A DNA stretch of 64,000 nt, taken from NCBI GenBank assembly GCA_963678675.1, contig OY783191.1, forward strand, positions 14,661,096 through 14,725,095, given 5' to 3'. The notes beneath the pieces are model-generated. The model was not told where the DNA came from, made no database searches, and saw only the letters and a list, made by a program, of their open reading frames with translations. The DNA comes from Xiphydria camelus (lineage: Eukaryota; Arthropoda; Insecta; Hymenoptera; Xiphydriidae). Of the stretch, positions 20,977 to 31,908 are shown in pieces. Numbering within the stretch: the first letter of the stretch is position 1; each line of letters starts with the position of its first letter. Both the position numbers and the translations under genes were made by a program.

Positions 20977-21177
20977 TTAACCCCTTCAGGCCTGATTTTT
21001 GTTTGTTTGTTGAAAACATTTTTTTGCGTTTGATTCTTGTTCCTAGTGGTCAATGAAACACATTTATGAAAAAATTTTGGAAATTACGCTACTACATATA
21101 TTTATTTCAGAATGTACATATATATGTGTACATATAATTTACACCGATTTGATAAAAGCAGAAACATTGTATTTAGA
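20977..21177 (+). other. TTAACCCC terminus next to a transposon-like gene
   Basis: At 20977 the R2-like frame stops matching its family and TTAACCCCTTCAGGCCTGAT begins. The TTAA and the following C-rich start resemble piggyBac-type ends. The minus-strand protein relic at 21178-22284 would lie inside such an element. The other end is not identifiable to me within the window, and the gypsy LTR at 23934 may have displaced it. Confidence 0.4.
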
Positions 21178-22284
21178 TTATAAACATTCTACCTCTTTTT
21201 CTGTTCTTGCTAAAGTCTTTTCTTTGAGATGATTTTCATAGTCCTGGTATAATTTTCGTTGTCCTTCTTCATCAGAGTTTTTATAACTTTCACAAAGGTC
21301 ACACTGATCTTTTTTTGGAATAAAAAAAGAAATATTAAAGTCTGCATTGAATATTCGGTTGAAAGTTGATGCCGTAGCAAAAGGCAAGCTGTCATTTTCA
21401 CGTAGTTCTTTATAGTCTTGATATAAATCGGCGAGAGATTTGTCACTGCAAATAAATTCTCTTGTTGTTTGGGCCCTTAAGTAGTGTGATTTTCAATCCT
21501 AGGGATAGAATTTATAAAATCTTTAACGCTATTCTTAATTTCTGGATCAATAGTTGGTTGATTTCCGTGCTTTCCTCTCAATTCGCCTTCTATTACACCT
21601 GACTGTGATTTCTTAGAAAATGCGGTTTTAGTAACTCTATGATTCAAGTCAAGTGTGGATTTGAAAAATGCTTTACATACTCTAATTCTTGAACTGTTAA
21701 TTTCAAAGTAAAATGCTGTATTTAAAGCCCTCAAATTTTGTGTACTCTAGTACCTGCACTTTGGTTTAATTTCTTGTGAGTGTCTTACTATGAACTCTCT
21801 CTCTGTCTTTGAAGATCAGCTAGTCCCCAGTATTTATCAAAAAGTTGCTGCCTTGATGGTTCGTCAAAATTGCTCTTACAGTTGAGCCGACACTTGGCTC
21901 CACAAGGGGGACGAAGTTTTCTCTCGGAAATTTATTTGTTTGTTTTAGACATAGACTGGCATGCTTTACCAGAATCTCGCAGTATTTTTGCAACTTTGGT
22001 TTCCCACGTATTTGTTTTTCTTCTTCTTTTCTTTCCTCTTCTTTCTTCAATAATAAGCTCTTGTTTTGGAACTTCAACAACAACGGTAGGATTCTGAGGT
22101 CATTGCATCCAGTATCTTCTTGAATTTTATGTCGATCAGCATCAAAATGATCTACATTGTCATCTTCAGACTCAGAAGAATTGCTCCCGTCGCTTGATGA
22201 GATGCTGGAGCTGCTGCCGGTTGAAAATAAAGAGGAAGAAGAAGGTACCACTTTACATGGTATTACCTTTTCAACATGAGGCAT
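21178..22284 (-). pseudogene. Relic of a multicopy arthropod protein family (PKKDQCDLC type)
   Basis: Minus-strand pieces in order: an acidic Ser-rich N-terminus with SESEDDNVDHFDAD, RVCKAFFKSTLDLNHR, GELRGKHGNQPTIDPEI, FINSIPRIENH, then ATASTFNRIFNADFNISFF and PKKDQCDLCESYKNSDEEG. I recognise this as a protein found in many near-copies in insect genomes and usually considered transposon-derived, but its biochemical role is not known to me. It breaks into at least four frames (near 21480, 21740 and 21400). The C-terminal half is missing. Confidence 0.6.
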
Positions 22285-23929
22285 AAAATTTGGATCCGCG
22301 CATCAGAATCGTCAGAGTCACTTTCACCGCTTTAGATTGGTGAAATATAGTAATCAGTTTGTTTTTTTTTCCTGTACTTTAGAGGTGCATGGCATAGGGC
22401 TATGGATATCAGACTCAATATTAGGTGAATCTATGTGAGTCGTTTGATTTGATTGGTCCGTTGAAATTATCAAAACGTTTTCCTTCGCCAGATTGACTAA
22501 AAGACGTCCACGCATTCCATCCCTATTCATGTTTTTCTTAAATAACAAAAAATTTCAATGCACATTTATCCGGGAGCCGTGCGATCGATGCTAGATCTCC
22601 ACGGGCTCGTAAATCCCGAAGACACTCGTTCGTGACACGGCTACTGGCCAAACATACCGCAAGGCGGATTTGAAAGGTTCACGGCGATTGATTTGAACGC
22701 GTGGTTAGGTGGAATGAAACCGAGCGATTACTTCGAATGACTTGATATTGCACTCACTATATTACGGCTATTACATTTGAATTAAAGAGATACAGTAACT
22801 TGATGGTTTAACCGTGGTTTATAATTAACTGTTCCGAATGCACTGTATACGATACACTACACTGGTATGCCTCGGGCGGCAAGTTAACTGACTAGTCACC
22901 TGAGTGAAACGGATATGCACTGAAATGAAACGAACGGCAAATTGAAGGACTTACTACCTGAATGCGCTGAATTGGAAACTCTATGCTGGCTGAGGCACTG
23001 GTCACTTTGTCGAAGACACATCGAATAACAAACATTCGGTTGCAGTTTATATACTCTACAGCTAATAGATAGTGGGGATGGCGTGGGCAGTTCGGTGTGC
23101 CCTGATTGGCTAAAAGGTGACTAGCTCTCCTGCGGGGGAGGTGCAAGCTTTAGCATTCCGAAAGGGGTGAAGAGGTTTCGAAGAAGGCAGGTGCGCTCCG
23201 TCCTTGGAATTTCCCGTGACGTACTAGATGCCGTTAGAGGAAGTAGACTGCTGACTCAAGGATAATCCCTTCTCGGAATGCATTGAGGTTCGAAGGTTCG
23301 GAAAGGCCCGGAAATTAAGCTGTATTAGCTGCGGCGCACTCCGGTCACAAGGCACCGTTAGAACGGGATATTCGCTCATAAATAGCTACGATTCATGGAA
23401 CATACCGTCCGCCTTGCCGTCGGAATTGATCCTTGATTAACTAGATATGTACATATATCGCGGTGATACTACTTACTAAGAATCAATACTCATAATTCCG
23501 GCCAACGCTTGTCGGAGCAACATTCAGTAACCATGAAAAGTGCATCAACTCAAAAATAATCACTCAGAAATTGAATTAACCGCCTTTTTGCTCAGGCGTA
23601 ATCAAAAAAGTGTATTAATTGTAAAAATGCATTATGCTATTTTATTAAAAATGTGTTTCATGTGTTTTCTCGAGAAATAATGAGAATAAAAAAATGACTC
23701 ACGAAAACTGTTGTAACTTGAAATCTCGAAAGTGTTTGATCAAAACCGAAATAATCGTAAACTTTTCACTTACCTGTGTAATCAAAACTGGTACAACTCG
23801 AAATCCAGCAGTGCGTAGTCGTCAGTTCGATTACGATTTAGTCAGCAACACTGTAGTAACTCCAAATAATGCTGAACAAATTCACGAATTACACCAACAA
23901 AACCGTTGCAACTCGAAATAACACAGTTC
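22285..23929. other. Unassigned; possible solo LTR in the centre
   Basis: No gene is recognised. On the minus strand, a TATATAAAC box near 23047-23055 is followed by a plausible transcribed region. The interval from about 23522 (TGTTGCTCCGACAAGCG on the minus strand) to about 22560 has the size and base composition of an LTR. No second copy exists in the window to prove it. 23690-23930 contains three diverged GTTGTAACTTGAAATCTCG-like words. Confidence 0.25.
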
Positions 23930-23933
23930 AGTA

Positions 23934-25033
23934 TGTGACGTGGAGAATCGCTCCATGTCACAAGAAGCGTGTAAGCGATCCTTTCGGGGTCAGGCGTGCG
24001 AATCGACCACCGAAAGGGCATTGCGTTAGGGCGGACCTAGGGTCGCGGCGCCGAGACGGGAGAGGCGTCCGTGCGTGCACGCATCGAGTGCACGAGCCGT
24101 CGGCTAACGGCTTGTCGTCGATCCACGTCGAAATGTCGAACGACAACACGGACGGCCTCAAGGCGTCGACGTCATCGTTTCTTTTCGCGAAAAGAAAGAC
24201 CGTCGAGGAGCCGGAGCGACGAGGAGGTCGGGAGATCAAGTTAGTCTTGCTTGGGAGTGCGTCGAGCGAACACCGTGTGAATCTAACGAAGCCACGCCAA
24301 TCCTAAGAAGAAGAATGTAGTCACGAGCAAGTGATACGAGGAGCCACGACGAGTTTCATCGGGAGAGCCCCTACGAGTCCGAGAGAGCTCCCCCAGGAGG
24401 ACGAGACCGGAGCAGGGAGAGACTCCGGATCCGCAGCCCGGAAGCCGAGGAGCTAGGACGCACCCAGCCAAGGACGACCGCTGCAGCCCCGGTACGCTCC
24501 CCCTTTCTTACGATCGACCTCCGACTTGCCTCCGCGCCGTATCGCTCCGTTAGCGCCTCCGCGCGAGCGTTTTCGCCTCGCAGGCGAATCGAGCGGTGTC
24601 CGCTGCGTCGTGCGGCACCACTCTGTTGTTTTTGTTGTTCGGCGACCGCGAGCGTCGTTCGGGGACCACCGTGTAGTCCCCGACCAAATAAACAATTTTC
24701 TTTCATCGAACGCAGTCGCTTGTCTTTTTCGCGAACCCGTCCGCGAACCCGTCCTCCCTGGTTCCAGCTCGCGCACCTCGAACCGCCCCTCTACCATTTG
24801 CTAGAGGTAGCCGAGCCCGACGGAGATCGGATCGTTTCCGATCTCCCGGTTCCCATCGGTTCCCGATCACCCGGAGATCGGTCGTCGTCGGGGAGCCCGT
24901 TCGCCTCCCCCTCGTGGTGCATCCATTGCACCTGGCGCCCATCGTTCGTTCGGTAGTCGTGCGTGCGGTATCCGGACAGCTTGATTGTGCGTAGCGGAGG
25001 GCACCGAGGGCCCTCATCAAACGCTACGTCATA
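23934..25033 (+). repeat. 5' LTR of gypsy 1
   Basis: It begins TGTGACGTGGAGAATCG and ends GCTACGTCATA. It is nearly identical to 29766-30871, differing by scattered substitutions and small indels. A likely transcription unit lies inside: AATAAA occurs near 24687 (CCAAATAAACAATTTTC), consistent with a polyadenylation signal in the R region. Frames of 60-114 codons on both strands here are by-products of GC-rich, stop-poor sequence. Confidence 0.9.
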
Positions 25034-25036
25034 AAT

Positions 25037-25054
25037 TGGCGCCCAACGTAGGGC
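25037..25054 (+). promoter_or_regulatory. tRNA primer-binding site of gypsy 1
   Basis: TGGCGCCCAACGTAGGGC starts three bases after the LTR end. The TGGCGCC start complements a tRNA 3' end of the form GGCGCCA, as in lysine-tRNA-primed retroelements. It lies exactly where minus-strand DNA synthesis would be primed. Confidence 0.75.
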
Positions 25055-25684
25055 CGCCGCCGAATAAATCGTTCCTCCGCGAATCGTCGATTCGACACAT
25101 CCGTTAACCGTCGCGAATCGTCGTTACGAATCATTCGAAACTTTCGCGAGTTCGAATTTTTTAAGGCGGAGGACAGTTTTTGCGTAACCTCGGAGGCTGG
25201 GACGAGGACGAAGCTATCACCGTCGCGCATTCGATTGCGTCGTTGTTCTTTTTTTCCTTTTTCTTTTTCTGTTTGCGTCGCTTCTTACATAAGATCCGAT
25301 TCGGTTTGAGCAGCTCGACCGTTACGGGATCAAGCGGACCTTTCGTCCGTCGAGTAGGGGGACGATTCCCACGGGCTCACCGACGAACCGTAGTGGTAGT
25401 GTCGCGCGACCTACCTATATGCGAAGCGCCGCGAACCGGGCTTGTCTATCGTGCCGGTAAACAGGCAAGTCCAGCCGTTTGGGCCGTGACCCAGATACGC
25501 GTGTGAGCAGCTGACCGGCCAAATACCGACACCGTGATATTTCGAAGCGGTTCCGGGCTCGATCAGCTGAGCGACCGACGACCGATTCGTCGGGGACGTA
25601 TGCGTAGGGATTCGAGTACGAGTACCAATCCCCGGGAGTGCCGACCTTGAGAGTGCCATATCACGTGCGTCGGGTGACTCGCAA

Positions 25685-27470
25685 GTGAGCCGCTTCTCCA
25701 CCGCCCGCGAGGAGCTCCAAGGACTCGCCGAGGAGCTCGGGCTCGATCCGTGGGGAGACGATGCCACCCTGCGCGCTCGAGTAAAAAGGGAGGTCAGGTC
25801 GCTTCGCCTCCGGAGTGCGACCTTCGAGGCCGTTTCCCCGCGCCCGGCCGACCTGATGGGCGAAGAGGATCGTCTTCCGGTCGGTCCATCTTAGCTGGAC
25901 GTGTCCCGAATGGATGCGCCGGACGAGGAACTACAAGCGCCCAACCGAACGGGCGAAGAAGAGATTCGGGATCTGCTCGGCGACGTTGTCCTGGCACCGC
26001 CCCGACCGGTACCGATCAGGAGGGGGGAGTCCCTCCGCGAACAGGAACCCAGCGAGTCCGTTCCCGAGTCACGGGGAAGACGCGCCGTCGGACCGCAGGA
26101 CCTCGTAGGGAGTGTCATTGTGAGGCTCCTCCGTGATTATGAGGCTCGTATCTTGCCTGGGGACCTGCCCGCGCGGGGAGAACTGCCACTGATGACAACG
26201 ACCACGTCCGGAGGGCCAACGGGAACCGAAGCCCCATCGTTACGGGCGACGGCCACCCCCTGGGTGCCCCGTTCAACGCCGGCTCCGACCCGGGTCACGG
26301 AGTCGCTCCCACGTACGATCGTTACCACGTACGTGGAGGCGCCGGTCGGAGCCCCGATCGACACGACGGCCGGAAGGATGGAATTCCTCGACCAGAACGC
26401 CGGATCACCGATCCCGAGGCCCCGCGCTCGATCGACCACCGCCGAGCTGGAGCTCCCGCCACCAACACCGAGGCCGAGGAGCCACTAGGCTTCCTGGAGG
26501 ACATCTCGCGTACTCTCCGCGAGGAACTAGAGAGCGAGATTGGCCAGGCCGTCCGCCGCGTCCTAACGTCGTGCCTCGGACGGCGAGGAAGGGACGAAAG
26601 GGGGCGAGAGGACGCTCACCCCCGACCGACGATCGTCTCCTCCTCGGACGCGAGACAACCGACGACTGCTCCTTCTCGTTTCGCGGAGCCACCGACACCT
26701 GTGGAGGAAGTCCATCGCCCGGGTGGAGCCGTGACGTTCGCACGGAGTAGTTCGGTGTTGCGACCTCGTGTCACCCCGCCGGACTTCCCCGTTTCGGGAA
26801 TCGCCCGAAATTCGAGCGAGCTCGACCGGACACCGCACCGGACCGTATGTTCCGCCCCGAGGGATCCGACCGCCATCGTCCATCGCTGGAGGCTGAGTTA
26901 CTCCGGCTATCGCGATGGAAGCGCCGAGCATTTTATCGAGAAGGTGGAAGATCGAGCGGAATTCGTCCGTCTCGATCTCGACAGCCTCCTTGCCGCGATG
27001 CCGTCGATTTTAGACGACCTACCTCGTCAGTGGGCACGGCTGCGGAAGGGGCAATGGTCCACCTGGGCCGAGTTTCGGCAGAATTTCCTCGCTCGCTTCG
27101 GAACACGAGACCTGGAGTAGACGCTGGACGACTTCTTGCGTAAACGTACGCAGGGGGAGCAGGATACCGCTGTCGAATTCGTCACCTGCATCGAGTCCAG
27201 CGCTGCGCGGATGAAACATCCCCCGCACCTCGAGGACCTCGCCCGTCTCGCGCTCCGGAACATGCGTCCGGAGTACCAGAGGGAAATTCGACGGGAGGAG
27301 GTCGCGTCCCTAGAGGATCTCATTGACGTTGCCACCGCGAGGGAAGAAATTTGGGCGACAATGCGCCGATTCCAGCCTCCATCCACTAACGAGGAAGTAG
27401 CCGGTACGTTTCCGTACCGCGCCGAACGAGCCGGCCGCGTACGACGGGGAGCACCACCGGTGCATGCGGT
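25685..27470 (+). pseudogene. Gypsy 1 gag, broken
   Basis: Frame pieces: 25685-26488 with one internal TAG (25892), then after a frameshift 26490-27470 with another TAG at 27118. The first piece has an N-terminal helix-like segment (REELQGLAEELGLDPWG) and a Pro/Arg-rich middle. The second carries the capsid-type signature RQWARLRKGQWSTWAEFRQ and, downstream, PHLEDLARLALRNMRPEYQ. No CCHC knuckle is found before the frame enters the deletion joint. Confidence in gag identity rests on position and the capsid motif. Confidence 0.75.
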
Positions 27471-27484
27471 GACACCGACACGCT

Positions 27485-28912
27485 CGGTGGGCCCTCGAAC
27501 TCCTACAGTACGATTACGATATCGTACATCGAAAAGGAGCTCTGCATCTCGTACCGGATGCACTATCGCGCATGTTCGAACTGGACATTCCGACGGACAT
27601 TGCGGCGATCGAGGAAGAGTCCGTACCACCATCGCCGTCGGCGCAAGAGCAGTGGTACGACCGGCGCATTGAACACGTTCAACGATTTCCCACGAAGAAC
27701 ATCGGATGGAAGGTCGAGAACGACCAACTTTATCGTTACTGTCCGAATGTCTTCGTACATCTGATCATACCGGATCTAAACGCGTGGAAACTCGTCGTAC
27801 CACCGGATCGAAGGAAGGACGTCCTCGAGGAGGTACACGACGACCCACAAGCCGGCCATCTCGGAGTCGCGAAATCGTATCTTCAGGCTCGAGAAAATTA
27901 TTACTGGCCCGGAATGCACCAGAACATCGTCGAATATGTGCAACGGTGCATCCCCTGCCAGAGAACAAAGGTTAAGCAACGGTCACCATCCGGACTGATG
28001 GGTCAACGTAGCGTGCATGGCCCCTGGAAAGTCGTGGCGGCCGACATGATGGGTCCACTGCCGAGAAGTCCGACCGGTAATAAATACGTGCTCGTATTCC
28101 TCGATCTGCACAGCAAGTGGATCGAATGTATTCCACTGCGTGCCGCGACGGGGAAGCTCGTCCTCAGGGCCTTCGAACGGGACATCGTCTATCGCTGGGG
28201 CTGTCCGGATACGTTTTTGACAGACAACGGGACGGAGTTCGTGAACAAGCAGATAAAATCGTATCTGCAAGGACTCGGGATCAATTTCGCGACACTCCCG
28301 ACGTATCACCCCCAGGCGAACCCTGTAGAGCGAATCAATCGAACGCTCAAGACGATGATCACCGCGTACGTGGACAGCCATCGGAACTGGGACGACCATC
28401 TACACCAGTTGCAGTTCGCTTACAACACGGCGGTGTATAGTACCCTGAAGGCGAGCCCGGCATTCGTGAACTTCGGACGGATACCCGCACCACCTCGTAT
28501 CGCTCGGCGGCTGGTCGAGGGGAAGATCGAAACCCCGACGCAAGATCCGCACGAGTGGGTGGAAAGGATGTTTCGCATGTCCGAGATACACGATCTCGTT
28601 CTGGAATACCTCGAGGAAGCCCACGAAAAGCAAGCGAAATACTACAACCGTGGTCGCCGGGACGTCACTTACACGGAAGGTGACGTCATCTGGAAACGTT
28701 CGCACGTGTTATCGTCGGGGGCACTCGGGGTCGTGTCGAAACTCGCACCGAAATTCGAAGGCCCTTATCGAGTCGCGAAAGTGTTGTCGCGTCGAACATG
28801 CAAGCTCGTAGACTTGCACGGCAAACCGGTCGGAAAGCAACATGTGTCGGACCTGAAACCAGCGCATATCGGCGACGCTCTGATCCGACCGCGACCGTCC
28901 GCGGACTCGTGA
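27485..28912 (+). CDS. Gypsy 1 pol remnant: RNase H end plus integrase (intact frame)
   Basis: The frame is open for 475 codons. It starts at the deletion joint with the end of the RNase H domain (QYDYDIVHRKGALHLVPDA). Next comes the HHCC zinc-binding site (HDDPQAGHLG ... CIPCQRTK), then the catalytic DDE set: VAADMMGPLP, FLTDNGTEF and NPVERINRTLK. A C-terminal GPYRVAKVLS/KQHVSDLKP region, typical of gypsy integrases, ends the protein. The integrase would insert retrotransposon cDNA into the genome. All three catalytic acids and both zinc pairs are present. It has no start codon of its own at the joint; the first Met in frame is at 27572. Confidence 0.9.
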   Translation, partial: RWALELLQYDYDIVHRKGALHLVPDALSRMFELDIPTDIAAIEEESVPPSPSAQEQWYDRRIEHVQRFPTKNIGWKVENDQLYRYCPNVFVHLIIPDLNAWKLVVPPDRRKDVLEEVHDDPQAGHLGVAKSYLQARENYYWPGMHQNIVEYVQRCIPCQRTKVKQRSPSGLMGQRSVHGPWKVVAADMMGPLPRSPTGNKYVLVFLDLHSKWIECIPLRAATGKLVLRAFERDIVYRWGCPDTFLTDNGTEFVNKQIKSYLQGLGINFATLPTYHPQANPVERINRTLKTMITAYVDSHRNWDDHLHQLQFAYNTAVYSTLKASPAFVNFGRIPAPPRIARRLVEGKIETPTQDPHEWVERMFRMSEIHDLVLEYLEEAHEKQAKYYNRGRRDVTYTEGDVIWKRSHVLSSGALGVVSKLAPKFEGPYRVAKVLSRRTCKLVDLHGKPVGKQHVSDLKPAHIGDALIRPRPSADS

Positions 28913-29062
28913 AGCGGGATCGCGCACCGCCGCGCCGTCGCCGGCAGATGGCTACGGATTCTCGCGAGTGAGCGAAGGCACGCGTGAAGCATAATCGCGC
29001 AGCGCAGCCTCGCGCCGTCGCCGGCAGAGGGCTACCGATGCTCACGAGAGAGCGAAAGCGCA
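28910..29062 (+). repeat. Two 75-bp direct repeats between integrase and 3' ORF
   Basis: GTGAAGC marks the start of each copy at 28910 and 28985. Both share CCGTCGCCGGCAGA and a GCGAGTGAGCGAA-like segment. They lie just after the integrase stop, where a subgenomic promoter, splice acceptor or RNA signal for the downstream ORF might sit. The function is unknown. Confidence 0.65.
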
Positions 29063-29111
29063 ACGGGGGATATTTCGATGCGAGAGTCCGGCATTCGATA
29101 TCAGCACCACC

Positions 29112-29585
29112 ATGGATGATTGGACAAAGGTGGACCACGGTATAGAGGTGGCAGGGCTGCCACGCCCTCTTCTCGAATTTGCCGGCGCCCCGGACTGCGA
29201 AGGAGACGCTGCGGTACCAATTCGCCTCAACGTACCGCGAGCGATTTTGGAGCGCTCGCTAGGACGCAGCGGGGAGCGGACGCCACCACAGCGGGGAAAC
29301 GCCGTCACCCAGACGTCTCCGCAGCGGCGACGGATGGTCGACCACGCCACCAGTGTGGAGCAATCGCCGAACGGGAGGTCGCTGACGCCGACTAGGGAGC
29401 GGCGATGGCGGGAGAGGAATGCCCAGCGAGGTACCCAGGGCCAAGCAGCAGGTTGCGCGAACTGCTTCGTAGCGGGCCATTCGTGGATGTACTGCGGCAA
29501 GGTACTCCGCGACAACTTCTGTCGTCGATGTTTCCGGCAAAATGTAACGACCCGGAAGTGCCCGGCATGTAATAAAAAGAAATAA
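29112..29585 (+). CDS. Gypsy 1 accessory 3' ORF with CCHC knuckle (157 aa)
   Basis: ATG lies in a strong context (CACCACCATGG). The protein has an acidic N-terminus, a basic Arg/Ser/Pro-rich middle (residues about 55-110), and a Cys-rich C-terminus: CANCFVAGHSWMYC is a perfect CX2CX4HX4C zinc knuckle, followed by CRRCF and CPACNKKK, a second potential zinc site. No signal peptide or transmembrane segment is visible, so it is not an envelope gene although it occupies that position. A nucleic-acid-binding role is likely from the knuckle. I know no named homologue. The frame is intact, unlike gag. Confidence 0.7.
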   Translation: MDDWTKVDHGIEVAGLPRPLLEFAGAPDCEGDAAVPIRLNVPRAILERSLGRSGERTPPQRGNAVTQTSPQRRRMVDHATSVEQSPNGRSLTPTRERRWRERNAQRGTQGQAAGCANCFVAGHSWMYCGKVLRDNFCRRCFRQNVTTRKCPACNKKK

Positions 29586-29750
29586 AGGTTGCGAATATTG
29601 TATTGAGTACGAATAAAATACAAACCCCGATGCGCGTGCGAATAATTAATTGCGTCCCCTAAGCCGATACCCTTTCCCTTGCGCCGGAATGCATTAGGCT
29701 AAGCGCGTAAGTCGTAGGCGGTGCGTTTCGTGAACCTAAGGGTTTAAGCT

Positions 29751-29763
29751 AAGGAGGGAGGAG
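29751..29763 (+). promoter_or_regulatory. Polypurine tract of gypsy 1
   Basis: AAGGAGGGAGGAG lies two bases before the 3' LTR start at 29766. An all-purine run there is the plus-strand DNA primer site of LTR retrotransposons. Confidence 0.8.
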
Positions 29764-29765
29764 TT

Positions 29766-30871
29766 TGTGACGTGGAGAATCGCTCCATGCTACAAGAAGC
29801 GTGTAGGCGACCCTTTCGGGGTCAGGCGTGCGAATCGACCACCGAAAGGGCATTGCGTTAGGGCGGCCGTAGGATCGCGGCGCCGAGACGGGAGAGGCGT
29901 CCGTGCGTGCACGCATCGAGTGCATGAGCCGTCGGCTAACGGCTTGTCGTCGATCCACGTCGAAGGATCGAACGACAACATGGACGGCCTCAAGGCGTCG
30001 ACGTCATCATTTCTTTTCGCGAAAAGAAAGACCGTCGAGGAGCCGGAGCGACGAGGAGGTCGGGAGATCAAGTTAGTCTTGCTTGGGAGTGCGTCGAGCG
30101 AACACCATGTGAATCTAACGAAGCCACGCGAATTCTAAGAAGAAGAACGTAGTCACGAGCGAGTGATACGAGAAGCCACGATGAGCTCCATCGGGAGAGC
30201 CCCTACGTGTCCGACAGAGAGCTCCCCCAGGAGGACAAGACCGGAGCAGGGAGAGACCCCGGATCCGCAGCCCGGAAGCCGAGGAGCTAGGATGCACCCA
30301 GCCAAGGACGACCGCTGCAGCCCCGGCACGCTCCCCCTTTCTTACGACCGACCTCCTACTCGCCTCCGCGCCATATTGCTCCGTTAGCGCCTCCGCGCGA
30401 GCGTTTTCGCCTCGTAGGCGAATCGAGCGGTGTCCGCTGCGTCGTGCGGCACCACTCCGTTGTTTTTTGTTGTTGTTCGGCGACCGCGAGCGTCGTTCGG
30501 GGACCACCGTGTAGTCCCCGACCGAATAAATGATTTTCTTTCATCGAACGCCGTCGCTTGTCTTTTTCGCGAACCCGTCCGTGAACCCGTCCTCCCGGGT
30601 CCTAGCCCGCGTACCTCGAATCGCCCCTGTACCATTTGCTAGAGGTAGCCGCACCCGACGGAGATCGGATCGTTTTCGATCTCCCGGTTCCCATCCGTTC
30701 CCGATCTTCCGGAGATCGGTCGTTGTCGGGGAGCCCGTTCGCCTCCCCCTCGTGGTGCATCCGTTGCACCTGGCGCCCATCGTTCGTTCGGTAGTCGTGC
30801 GTGCGGTATACGGAACACTTGATTGTGCGTAGTGGAGGACATCGAGGGCCCTCATCGAACGCTACGTCATA
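29766..30871 (+). repeat. 3' LTR of gypsy 1
   Basis: Second copy of the 23934-25033 LTR, starting TGTGACGTGGAGAATCG and ending GCTACGTCATA, followed by AGTA. Differences from the 5' LTR are spread along the length with several 1-6 bp indels, so the insertion is not brand new but is far younger than most neighbours. Confidence 0.9.
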
Positions 30872-31142
30872 AGTACTATCAATATACGTGCACCCTTCTC
30901 GCTGTCACGGTAGAAACTAAAAATGTAACGGTGTTCGTGGAGCTGTCATGTGCACATATATTCAACAAAACTGACTTATAGCGACATTTTTCGGAAACTA
31001 TTCAAGATATCGGTAAATCTGTTTTATTGGTTTATGGAGCTTCGTTTGTAGAATTCGAATAAACGGTTAACTAAAAAAATTCATTTTTTGAGTTGATACT
31101 GTTTTGGTCTAGGTGTGCGATATATCAACGATCATGACTAGA

Positions 31143-31904
31143 CCTATTGCTCAAGTGTATTATCACAAGCATAACATTTATTGCAAACTGAGCGCGTGTG
31201 CTGGCCACAGATGAAGTCATTGTAGGTGGTACAGTGGACGGTAGTCTTCCTATTCAATTTCTTCGGACAGTATTAGCATTTATTCCTTGCAGTGAGCTCG
31301 TTGGGGTTCTCGTCCTTGTAACCGATGAAGGCTTTCATTGAATTACGCAATTCTGCTGTGAGGTTTGGAAGTTTTAGACATTTGATAATGCACGGCTTGG
31401 TGAGTTCTCTAGCAATGTTCTATTTAGCAATGTTAATTTTTGTATTTTCTGAACAAATAATCTGCACATTTATTCCAACCATATCCATCATTGCGAAAAA
31501 CGCAGTCAAAGGCCATCGGCAACAGCACCTGGCCACAATGTAATTTCCTCTCAGTTGGTCTACAGTGTCGAAGCCTCCTGTAGTGGCATTATAATAAGCT
31601 ATAATTTCTCACTTTTTTTGCTCACCAGTGCTTTCATCGATCGTACCTGATGGATGACACAAGAAGTACAAACTTGTTTTTCTTAGGAACATAGGAAACC
31701 AACACTTTCCCGTCATTGTAACCGATTAGCGATGAAATCACCTGGCGTCGTTTAGTGCTCACGAAAGCAGGTGGAAGTTCAATCTTGTTCTTCCTGAAAG
31801 TGGTTACGACTGTAATACGATGAATATTCTGTAGCTCATTGATGAGAGGAATGGAGCTGAACCAGTTGTCCATTGTTAGGTTTCGTCCTGTTCCTAAGAC
31901 TGAT
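31143..31904 (-). pseudogene. piggyBac transposase, C-terminal part
   Basis: The order on the minus strand is GRNLTMDNWFSSIPL just after the gypsy joint (catalytic Asp in MDNW), TFRKNKIELPPAF, then in a shifted frame NATTGGFDTVDQ (third catalytic region), RCCCRWPLTAFFAMMDMVG, and the C-terminal Cys-rich domain with KLNRKTTVHC, DFICGQHTRSVCNKCYAC and a stop. There is one frameshift near 31620 and nonsense codons TAG (near 31435) and TAA (near 31282). These features match DDE_Tnp_1_7-type piggyBac transposases. The copy is inactive. Confidence 0.9.
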
Positions 31905-31908
31905 GCTC

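Larger units (their letters stand above)
23934..30871 (+). mobile_element. Ty3/gypsy LTR retrotransposon 1, internally deleted
   Basis: Direct 1.1-kb LTRs (1,100 and 1,106 bp) flank about 4.7 kb. AGTA occurs directly outside both LTRs (23930-23933, 30872-30875). Inside, in order: primer-binding site, broken gag, deletion joint near 27475, end of RNase H plus complete integrase, a second short ORF with zinc knuckle, and a polypurine tract. Protease, RT and most of RNase H are missing, so it could move only with help from a complete relative. The element is much more GC-rich than its surroundings. Confidence 0.9.

Noticed and set aside
24309..24797. Arg-rich proteins on the minus strand
   Set aside because: LTR sequence duplicated at 30.1-30.6 kb with the frame not preserved as a protein-coding pattern.
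23934..25033. Many frames of 60-118 codons on both strands
   Set aside because: GC-rich LTR sequence is poor in stops; the same frames recur in the other LTR and have no protein motif.
29042..29623. Minus-strand 193-codon frame opposite the accessory ORF
   Set aside because: Shadow of the plus-strand ORF, which has the zinc knuckle and a good start context.
28909..29765. Envelope gene for gypsy 1
   Set aside because: No signal peptide, membrane anchor or glycosylation-rich ectodomain; the ORF there is a zinc-knuckle protein instead.
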